The notes beneath the pieces are model-generated. The model was given only the letters and a program-made list of their open reading frames with translations, did no database searches and was not told the origin of the DNA. Shown piece by piece: positions 1-4,443 of a stretch of 6,749 nucleotides of DNA (its first letter is position 1; each line of letters begins with the position of its first letter). Made by a program: the position numbers and the translations under genes. The DNA is from Chloroflexota bacterium (GTDB taxonomy: Bacteria > Chloroflexota > UBA6077), in the NCBI GenBank assembly GCA_021806765.1, contig JAJZQR010000298.1:1-6749 (forward strand). Direction: 5' to 3'.

Positions 1-120
1 AACCCACCTGCATTTGCCAGGGAGGGGCCGCCGAAGTACACTGACCGGCACATCAGCGGCTGCGCTCTCCACCTCGATGGATGCCCCACCAACCGCCATT
101 CCAGGAGGGAGGATCCTTGA
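1..120 (+). other. Possible 3' end of an upstream gene (ambiguous frame)
   Basis: Two frames could hold the end of a gene that starts outside the window. Frame 1 is open from base 1 to a TGA at 118-120, giving 39 codons; its stop overlaps the TTG start of the next gene in a TTGA tetranucleotide, the arrangement seen in translationally coupled genes. Frame 3 is open from base 3 to a TGA at 42-44, giving a tail that reads PTCICQGGAAEVH. I recognise neither peptide. Third-position GC in frame 1 is only moderately high, so coding is not demonstrated. It could equally be plain intergenic sequence. Confidence 0.25.
103..108 (+). promoter_or_regulatory. Shine-Dalgarno site that sets the TTG start at 117
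   Basis: AGGAGG lies 8 nt before the TTG at 117. The in-frame ATG at 81 lies upstream of this site, has no comparable purine-rich sequence before it, and would add 12 residues not expected in the family. The site therefore favours TTG as the start. Confidence 0.75.
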
Positions 121-1313
121 ACCCGAGAATCAGCTTCGAAAACAGTCCCAAGCAGTACGACTTAGACCGGATCATCGAGCGGCGCGGGACGGACAGCGTC
201 AAGTGGAACCGTTACGACCCAGACGTGCTTCCCCTCTGGGTGGCCGACATGGACTTCGCCTCCCCCGACCCGGTGACCGAGGCCCTGAGGCAGCGGGTAG
301 ACCAGGGGGTGTTCGGCTACGGTGTCGAGCCTCAGGAGTTGCGGCCCGTGGTTCAGGCCCGCCTTCAGAAGCGGTATAACTGGCAGGTTCAGCCCGAAGA
401 CCTGCTCTTCCTGCCGGGCGTGGTGGTGGGCTTCAACCTGGTGGCCAAGGCGATCGGGGAGGAGGGCGACGGGGTGCTGATCCAGCCTCCCGTGTATCCC
501 CCCTTCTTCGCCATCGGTCCGAACGTGGGCCGAACCATCCAGGAGGCTCCCCTGGTGAGCACTCCGAAGGGCTACGAGATCGACTTCGACGCCTTCGAAC
601 GGGCCATCACCCCGCGCACCCGGGTGTTCCTGCTGTGCAACCCCCACAACCCCGTCGGACGGGTTTTCACCCGTCCCGAGCTGGAGCATCTGGCAGAGAT
701 CTGCCTCCGTCACGACCTGGTCATCTGCTCCGACGAGATCCACGAGGATTTCGTCTACTCCGGGCACACCCACTACCCCATCGCTGCTCTAGATCCCGAG
801 GTGGCCGAGCGGACGGTCACCCTGATCGCACCCAGCAAGAGCTTCAACATCGCCGGGTTCCAATGCTCGGCGGCGGTGGCCACCAACCCGGATCTGCGTC
901 AGCGACTGAAGGCCACAGGGGCTGGGTTGCTGCCGAACCATCTGGGGGTGCTGGACTACGTGGCCGGTCTCGCGGCCTATCAGCACGGAGAGGAGTGGCT
1001 GACGCAGGTGGTGGCCTACCTCCAGGCCAACCGGGACTTCCTGGTGAGCTACGTGCGGGACAACCTCCCCGGAGTCACCACGATGACCCCCGACGGTACC
1101 TACCTGGCCTGGCTCGACTGCCGGGGCACCGCTATCGAAGGCTCACCCTCCGATTTCTTCCTGAGGGAGGCCAGGGTTGCCCTCAACGATGGATCGGCCT
1201 TCGGATCGGTGGGCGAGGGGTTCGTGCGTTTGAACTTCGGCTGCCCGCGATCGACCCTGGTGGAGGGCCTCGAGCGGATGAAAGGGGCCCTGGAGCGGCT
1301 GCCGCGCCCCTGA
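117..1313 (+). CDS. MalY/PatB-family PLP-dependent C-S lyase/aminotransferase
   Basis: A fold-type I PLP enzyme of the aminotransferase class I/II superfamily, 398 residues from the TTG start, a normal length for MalY/PatB cystathionine beta-lyases. These cytoplasmic enzymes split the C-S bond of cystathionine or cysteine conjugates to give pyruvate, ammonia and a thiol; some members also act on selenium analogues or as aminotransferases. Visible hallmarks (numbered from the TTG): the N-terminal family signature LPLWVADMDF near 38-47, the PPVYPPF segment near 124-130, CNPHNPVGR near 174-182 with the PLP-contacting Asn, SDEIH near 205-209 with the Asp that pairs with the pyridine nitrogen, and the Schiff-base lysine K241 in APSKSFNIAG. 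The VRLNFGCPRS segment near the C-terminus supplies the carboxylate-binding Arg. The peroxiredoxin gene follows after 105 nt on the same strand, so co-transcription is possible. The family is certain; the choice between lyase and aminotransferase activity is not. Confidence 0.92.
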   Translation: MNPRISFENSPKQYDLDRIIERRGTDSVKWNRYDPDVLPLWVADMDFASPDPVTEALRQRVDQGVFGYGVEPQELRPVVQARLQKRYNWQVQPEDLLFLPGVVVGFNLVAKAIGEEGDGVLIQPPVYPPFFAIGPNVGRTIQEAPLVSTPKGYEIDFDAFERAITPRTRVFLLCNPHNPVGRVFTRPELEHLAEICLRHDLVICSDEIHEDFVYSGHTHYPIAALDPEVAERTVTLIAPSKSFNIAGFQCSAAVATNPDLRQRLKATGAGLLPNHLGVLDYVAGLAAYQHGEEWLTQVVAYLQANRDFLVSYVRDNLPGVTTMTPDGTYLAWLDCRGTAIEGSPSDFFLREARVALNDGSAFGSVGEGFVRLNFGCPRSTLVEGLERMKGALERLPRP

Positions 1314-1372
1314 TCTACGGCCTTTCCGCGGAGAGCAATCCAGAAGGTTGAACAGTGGGAAGGCACGGGGGA

Positions 1373-1386
1373 TGCCATGGATGGCA
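1373..1386. repeat. 14-bp palindrome before the peroxiredoxin gene
   Basis: TGCCATGGATGGCA is a perfect 6-bp inverted repeat around a GG centre. It lies 32 bp upstream of the peroxiredoxin start, in the gap after the C-S lyase gene. It could be a small operator or a weak mRNA hairpin. There is no T-run, so it is not a standard terminator. Confidence 0.4.
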
Positions 1387-1404
1387 GGCGATCTCGTATC
1401 GATC

Positions 1405-1414
1405 AAGGGGGTGA
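1405..1414 (+). promoter_or_regulatory. Shine-Dalgarno site for the ATG at 1419
   Basis: AAGGGGGTGA resembles the ideal AAGGAGGTGA and ends 4 nt before the ATG at 1419. This places translation initiation there rather than at the in-frame ATG at 1377, which has only a weak upstream purine run. Confidence 0.7.
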
Positions 1415-1418
1415 CGTC

Positions 1419-1925
1419 ATGGCATCGACCCGCTCGTTGAAGGTGGGCGACCAGGCCGCCGACTTCTGCGTGACGGCAGTCCGCAATATCGGCGAGAGCC
1501 AGGAAAGAAGAGAGGTCTGCCTGCACGACTTTCGGGGAAAGCAGCCGGTGATCCTCACCTTTTACGGGGCTGCCTTCACCCCCGTTTGAGCAGAGCAGCT
1601 CCGCTCGTTCGAGCGGAACATCCGGGAGATCCGCCGGCTGGGGGCGGAGGTCATCGCCATCAGCACCGACAACATCGACAGTCTGGCCCCCTGGGTGAAG
1701 GGTCTCGGGATCTCCTTCGCGGCGGCCACCGATTTCTGGCCTCATGGAGAGGTGGCCCAGAGGTACCTGGTCTTCAGCCCCCATGGAGTGGCTGAGCGGG
1801 CCATCTTCCTGATAGACCGGGATGGGAAGATCCGCTTCGAGGGACTGTACGCCGAAGACGAGCTTCCCCCCGTCGAGCCGGTGCTGGAGGCCCTCCGGGG
1901 TCTGCAACTCCGCCGAGCGGCCTGA
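1419..1925 (+). CDS. Selenocysteine-containing AhpE-like peroxiredoxin (TGA 1587-1589 read as Sec)
   Basis: A thioredoxin-fold AhpC/TSA peroxiredoxin that reduces peroxides in the cytoplasm. The frame is intact from ATG to TGA 1923-1925 except for one internal TGA at codon 57. That codon falls exactly at the peroxidatic cysteine: FYGAAFTPV-U-AEQLRSF matches the family's F-T-P-V-C-x-x-E. Reading it as selenocysteine gives 168 residues. Downstream homology continues in the same frame: EVIAISTD near 80, then DFWPHGEVAQRY near 107 and ERAIFLIDRDGKIRF near 127, both resembling mycobacterial AhpE, a 1-Cys type. A SECIS-like hairpin follows the TGA at the right distance. The only cysteines are C17 and C34, both before the active site, so no canonical resolving cysteine exists. 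The proline of the usual PxxxTxxC motif is replaced by G50. Sec peroxiredoxins are known (for example PrxU of Eubacterium acidaminophilum). The alternative, a nonsense-mutated pseudogene, is less likely because the stop falls at the one catalytic residue and both halves are otherwise undamaged. Confidence 0.9.
1600..1617 (+). promoter_or_regulatory. Bacterial SECIS element (bSECIS) in the mRNA
   Basis: A perfect 7-bp stem (TCCGCTC at 1600-1606 with GAGCGGA at 1611-1617) closes the 4-nt loop GTTC at 1607-1610. The loop begins 17 nt after the TGA at 1587-1589. Known bSECIS elements have a short stem in the coding sequence just after the UGA and a small apical loop with a G in its first two positions; the E. 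coli fdhF loop carries a conserved GU. This loop starts with GU and the spacing is in the accepted range. The hairpin would bind the C-terminal domain of SelB to deliver Sec-tRNA(Sec). It lies inside the gene and also encodes residues near LRSFER. Confidence 0.82.
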
Positions 1926-2265
1926 GAGTGTGCATGGGATCACAGGCGTAGGCCATACAGACTCGCAACCCTCAGCGATCTCCTAGGGGGGCGCCAAAGC
2001 CAGGGCCGACATCGTCCACACCCGTCATGTGCGCAGCCTCCCCAGCCGCATAGCGGCCCTGGCCGGACGCGCCGGAGGACAGAAACTCGCCACCACGAAC
2101 CGATGAACCCGTCGCCCTCCTGGCTCCAGCAGCCCTCCGGCGCCCTCCGCCAGGATCTGGCCCAGCGGCTCCCGAGCGGGGGGGGGATGACGATGGTATG
2201 GACCGAGACGGCGGCCGGCACCGATCTGGTCAACCAGATCCGGGTGATACGTGCCCCCTACGAGG
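1926..2265. other. 340-bp stretch without a supportable gene
   Basis: This separates the peroxiredoxin stop from the end of the convergent dehydrogenase gene. It holds a short open frame on the + strand after a TAG near 1985, ending at the TGA at 2103-2105, which encodes a basic peptide including RHVRSLPSRIAALAGRAGG; it has no start codon with a ribosome site and I do not recognise it. It also holds a run of nine G at 2178-2186 and an 18-bp palindrome at 2223-2240. It may be the eroded remnant of a gene or mobile element, but I see no terminal repeats or recognisable transposase motifs. Confidence 0.5.
2223..2240. repeat. 18-bp palindrome GATCTGGTCAACCAGATC
   Basis: Eight-bp perfect arms flank a CA centre. 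It lies 25 bp beyond the stop of the minus-strand dehydrogenase gene, so it could form a 3' hairpin on that transcript, although no T-run follows on either strand. Its core TGGT-CA-ACCA also resembles the TGGT-N-ACCA cores of FadR-type operators, and a FadR-type regulator is encoded about 1.3 kb away. Either role is inferred. Confidence 0.5.
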
Positions 2266-3240
2266 TCAGGATTTCAGCACCTCGGGGTTCACGATGTGGA
2301 GCGGACGCTGGCCCCGCAAGACTCGTATCACATTCTCTGCCGCCATCAACCCGGAGGACTTGAAGACCTCCTGAGTCGATCCTGCCAGGTGGGGATAGAG
2401 GTGCACATTGTCCAGATCCCGCAGGGGGCTGTCCACGGGCAGCGGTTCCTGCGTGAAGACATCCAGAGCGGCCCCCGCTATCCGCCCGGCCTTCAAGGCC
2501 TGGGCGAGGGCCTCCTCGTCTACTATGGGCCCGCGAGCCGTGTTGATCAGATAGGCGGTGGGTTTCATCAAAGCGAGGCGCTCGGCGTCGATAAGATGCC
2601 GGGTTCGGTCGTTCAGAAGGATATGGAGGCTCACGAAGTCGCTGTCCTGCAGCAACTGTTCTAGAGGAACGTAGGCGACCTGATGTTCCTCCGCAAACTG
2701 CTGATCCTGCACCAAATCGTAAGCCAGGACTCTCATCTCGAAGGCACGGGCTCGCTGAGCAACCTCCTTGCCGATGGTCCCCAGGCCGACGATGCCCAGG
2801 GTGCTTCCCGCTATCTCTCTGCCCACCACACGGGTCCAGCCCCCTCTCCGGACTTCGGCCTCGTTTTCCATGATCTTGCGTGCGCATTGCAGCATCATGG
2901 CGAGGGCCAACTCGGCTACCGAGTGGCGATTGGAGCCCGGGGTGGTGCACACGGCGATACCCCTGGCACAAGCAGCTTTGACGTCGATGGCGTCGTATCC
3001 CACGCCTGGACGGCTTATGACCCTGAGCCGGCCGGCACTGGCCAGGACTCGAGCCGTGAAGGGATCGATGTCGGCGAGGACGGCGTCGATACCCTCCAGG
3101 AGGGCGATCATCTCCGCTTCGGTTCGGCCTCCATGCCAGGGGTCGTACACGGTCTGGATGCCCGCCTCCTCCAGGAGCCGGTCAACCTCATCTCCCGGAT
3201 GCACAAAGTCGAGCGTGATCAGTGCGCGTTGGGTCGCCAT
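2266..3240 (-). CDS. D-isomer-specific 2-hydroxyacid dehydrogenase (phosphoglycerate dehydrogenase-like)
   Basis: A cytoplasmic NAD-dependent oxidoreductase that interconverts a 2-hydroxyacid and its 2-oxoacid; 324 residues, the usual length for the single-subunit family without the ACT domain of many SerA proteins. The N-terminal catalytic half contains VISRPGVGYDAID near 74-86. The Rossmann fold has GLGTIG at 152-157 and D175 (AYD) at the end of the second strand, which binds the adenosine ribose and indicates NAD preference. The catalytic set is R236 (NTARGP), E265 (TQEP) and H284 (YPHLAGST). The ATG at 3240 was chosen because AAGGGAGG lies 10 nt upstream on the minus strand; the frame stays open to 3453, but that part runs through the promoter region and has no family similarity. 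It is divergent from the GntR regulator, which suggests regulation by it. Substrate is unresolved: phosphoglycerate, glyoxylate or another hydroxyacid. Confidence 0.93.
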   Translation of the reverse strand: MATQRALITLDFVHPGDEVDRLLEEAGIQTVYDPWHGGRTEAEMIALLEGIDAVLADIDPFTARVLASAGRLRVISRPGVGYDAIDVKAACARGIAVCTTPGSNRHSVAELALAMMLQCARKIMENEAEVRRGGWTRVVGREIAGSTLGIVGLGTIGKEVAQRARAFEMRVLAYDLVQDQQFAEEHQVAYVPLEQLLQDSDFVSLHILLNDRTRHLIDAERLALMKPTAYLINTARGPIVDEEALAQALKAGRIAGAALDVFTQEPLPVDSPLRDLDNVHLYPHLAGSTQEVFKSSGLMAAENVIRVLRGQRPLHIVNPEVLKS

Positions 3241-3250
3241 GCTGGAAATG

Positions 3251-3258
3251 CCTCCCTT
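3251..3258 (-). promoter_or_regulatory. Shine-Dalgarno site for the dehydrogenase start
   Basis: On the minus strand AAGGGAGG lies 10 nt before the ATG whose first base is 3240. It fixes this start over longer in-frame alternatives reaching back to 3453. Confidence 0.7.
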
Positions 3259-3367
3259 CAAAAGTAGCGGAAGTTCCCTCTGATTCGATCCCCGAACAGA
3301 TGGTAGTGGGAGAGATCGAGACAACCGATGCAGGCAAGAAACCGGCAGATACAGCGCAGGTAAACGC

Positions 3368-3395
3368 TTGACAGGGTCGATCTTGATGCTATTAT
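3368..3395 (+). promoter_or_regulatory. Sigma-70-type promoter reading towards the GntR regulator
   Basis: A perfect -35 box TTGACA (3368-3373) and a -10 box TATTAT (3390-3395, one mismatch to TATAAT) are separated by 16 nt. Transcription would start near 3402 and give a leader of about 120 nt before the ATG at 3521. The -10 box lies inside the palindrome at 3387-3399, so a protein bound there would block the promoter. Confidence 0.7.
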
Positions 3396-3399
3396 AGCA
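3387..3399. promoter_or_regulatory. 13-bp perfect palindrome overlapping both divergent -10 boxes (candidate operator)
   Basis: TGCTATTATAGCA is a perfect inverted repeat of 6-bp arms around one T. It covers the -10 boxes of the rightward and the leftward promoter. Its position suits an operator that shuts both promoters at once. Part of the symmetry is forced by two overlapping -10 boxes, but the outer TGC/GCA arms are not. Which protein binds it is not shown by sequence. Confidence 0.55.
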
Positions 3400-3420
3400 A
3401 TTGGTCCGGCCACCGGTCCA
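3391..3420 (-). promoter_or_regulatory. Sigma-70-type promoter reading towards the dehydrogenase gene
   Basis: On the minus strand a perfect TATAAT (3396-3391) is preceded 18 nt upstream by TGGACC (3420-3415), which matches TTGACA at four of six bases. The transcript would begin near 3383, with a leader of roughly 140 nt before the ATG at 3240. It overlaps the rightward promoter back to back. Confidence 0.55.
3402..3412. promoter_or_regulatory. FadR-type operator candidate
   Basis: TGGTCCGGCCA is an 11-bp palindrome with one broken pair. It differs at one base from TGGTCNGACCA, the core I know for E. coli FadR sites. It sits at about +1 of the rightward promoter and in the -10/-35 spacer of the leftward one. 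The adjacent gene encodes a FadR-family regulator, so autoregulation is a reasonable inference. The overlapping GGTCC repeat and two copies of GCCACCGG (3409-3416 and 3425-3432, 16 bp apart) may be further contacts. Confidence 0.5.
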
Positions 3421-3520
3421 TACAGCCACCGGGCCACCCAGCAATCCATCCACGATGTTGACAGCTTTCCCCGTCGTCTACGATCAGCGTCGATCCGCAG
3501 AAGAAGGTTGGTGAAAGAAG

Positions 3521-4228
3521 ATGGACAGGCAACGAGGGTTGTTTGCACTCCTGGAACTGCGCCGCCAGAACCTCAACGAGCAGATAGCGGACGTCATCCA
3601 GGAGATGATCACTACTCAGCAGATCCGGGTCGGTGACAGGCTACCCCCGGAACGCGAACTCTCCCAGCTGCTCAACGTTAACCGCTCCACCATCCGCGAG
3701 GCGATCGGGCTGCTTCAGGAACGCGGCATGGTCCAGATGAAGGCAGGCAGCGGCACCTACGTGATCCACATGCCCCCGGACACCGTCGGGCAGGCCATCA
3801 AGCGCTACTTCGTCTCGAGGAATTGCTCTCAGAAGGACCTCATGGCGGTGAGGCTGGTTCTCGAGCCGGAGATAGCGGCGCTAGCGGCGTCCAAGGCAAC
3901 CCCCGAAGACCTCTCGAGCCTCGGCGAGGCGCTGGGGCGGATGGAGGCCGGTTGGCCCTCGCAGGACTACGAGGCCTACAGTGCTGCCGACGTGGACTTT
4001 CACTTCAACCTGGCCGTTGCCTCCCACAACGATCTCTTCGTCGGCATTGCCAGCGGAACCAGCGCCCTGATGAGGATTTGGATCGGCACGACCTTCCGAT
4101 TGGCGAAACACGAAGACAGTTTTCGCCTTCATCGCGAGGTCTATGAGGCCGTGGTCGCTCGCGACGCCGGGCGGGCTCGAGACGCGATGCGAACCCACAT
4201 CGAAACCATTCCGTTGCTCGATAGCTAA
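3521..4228 (+). CDS. GntR-family transcriptional regulator, FadR (FCD) subfamily
   Basis: A 235-residue one-component repressor or activator. The N-terminal winged helix-turn-helix spans about 16-82: QIADVIQEMI, then GDRLPPERELSQLLNVNRST with the recognition-helix part STIREAIGLLQERGMV, then the wing GSGTYV. The all-helical FCD ligand domain spans about 104-230. Its likely metal-binding set is D157 and H161 (DVDFHFNLAVASHN), H204 (HREVYEAV) and H226 (MRTHIE), which members use to bind small carboxylic acids through Zn or Ni. The effector is therefore probably an organic acid. GGTGA ends 6 nt before the ATG at 3521. It is divergent from the hydroxyacid dehydrogenase and upstream of the DapA-like gene, both natural targets. 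Family assignment is secure; the ligand is unknown. Confidence 0.93.
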   Translation: MDRQRGLFALLELRRQNLNEQIADVIQEMITTQQIRVGDRLPPERELSQLLNVNRSTIREAIGLLQERGMVQMKAGSGTYVIHMPPDTVGQAIKRYFVSRNCSQKDLMAVRLVLEPEIAALAASKATPEDLSSLGEALGRMEAGWPSQDYEAYSAADVDFHFNLAVASHNDLFVGIASGTSALMRIWIGTTFRLAKHEDSFRLHREVYEAVVARDAGRARDAMRTHIETIPLLDS

Positions 4229-4373
4229 CCAGAGCAAGTTATCACCTCCGGTGGAGGCTGCTCCAGTGAATATCGCTGCCGGCGCCGCAACAACGAGTAC
4301 ACCGCCGAAAGTCTCCGCTCCGGCTCGCCGCCCCGTGGCAAGGCGGGCGGCCGTTCTCCCTTTGGGCACCGCT

Positions 4374-4391
4374 GGTCCCGTTTGCGGGACC
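4374..4391 (+). repeat. 7-bp GC-rich hairpin in the DapA-like leader
   Basis: GGTCCCG and CGGGACC pair perfectly around TTTG. It ends 37 nt before the ribosome site of the next gene. With no T-run behind it, it is not a classical terminator; it may be part of a regulatory leader or end the regulator transcript inefficiently. Confidence 0.5.
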
Positions 4392-4427
4392 TAACGTGGA
4401 AAACCAATCCCGGGCCACATTCTAGAT

Positions 4428-4433
4428 GGGAGG
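4428..4433 (+). promoter_or_regulatory. Shine-Dalgarno site that sets the GTG start at 4444
   Basis: GGGAGG lies 10 nt before the GTG at 4444. It overlaps the in-frame ATG at 4426, which itself has no ribosome site upstream, so the GTG is preferred. Confidence 0.65.
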
Positions 4434-4443
4434 TTCTTGCACT

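Larger units (their letters stand above)
4229..4443 (+). other. 215-nt structured gap/leader before the DapA-like gene
   Basis: There is no gene here. Three hairpins can be drawn. Hairpin 1 has outer GAGCA 4232-4236 with TGCTC 4259-4263 and inner CCTCC 4245-4249 with GGAGG 4253-4257. Hairpin 2 is a 7-bp GC stem, 4327-4333 with 4345-4351, with an 11-nt loop. Hairpin 3 is GGTCCCG 4374-4380 with CGGGACC 4385-4391 around a TTTG loop. None is followed by a T-run. ACCTCC at 4244-4249 could also pair with the Shine-Dalgarno GGAGGT at 4429-4434, making two alternative folds. I cannot match it to a known riboswitch class. Confidence 0.4.

Noticed and set aside
81..116. ATG at 81 as the start of the MalY/PatB gene
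   Set aside because: The strong AGGAGG lies downstream of it and 8 nt before the in-frame TTG at 117.
1377..1589. A 70-residue ORF ending at TGA 1589, followed by a separate ORF at 1695-1925
   Set aside because: These are two halves of one peroxiredoxin frame split by the Sec codon. The start at 1377 is also weaker than the ATG at 1419 with its AAGGGGGTGA site.
1419..1925. Peroxiredoxin as a pseudogene with a nonsense mutation
   Set aside because: The stop falls precisely on the catalytic Cys position, no other damage is seen, and a correctly spaced SECIS-like hairpin follows. Kept as the formal alternative until Sec genes are shown.
1940..2233. 97-residue - strand ORF rich in Trp, Arg and Gly
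   Set aside because: The composition is typical of a wrong-frame reading of GC-rich DNA, with no motif and no ribosome site.
2103..2363. 86-residue + strand ORF starting MNPSPSWLQQ
   Set aside because: Its second half is antisense to the conserved C-terminus of the dehydrogenase, it has no clear ribosome site, and it has no recognisable domain.
3241..3453. N-terminal extension of the dehydrogenase to 3453
   Set aside because: It runs through the divergent promoter region and has no family similarity. A good ribosome site precedes the ATG at 3240.
3458..3484. Second promoter TTGACA (3458-3463) with TACGAT (3479-3484)
   Set aside because: The spacing is only 15 nt and the -10 box is weak. 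The promoter at 3368-3395 is much better, although this one could be a minor start.
4340..4395. T-box riboswitch (GGGCACCGCTGG followed by a GGTCCCG/CGGGACC hairpin)
   Set aside because: The core resembles but does not fit the TGGNACCGCG consensus, no Stem I with a specifier loop was found, and no terminator with a T-run follows.
4426..4443. ATG at 4426 as the start of the DapA-like gene
   Set aside because: There is no ribosome site upstream of it, and the GGGAGG that overlaps it serves the GTG at 4444.
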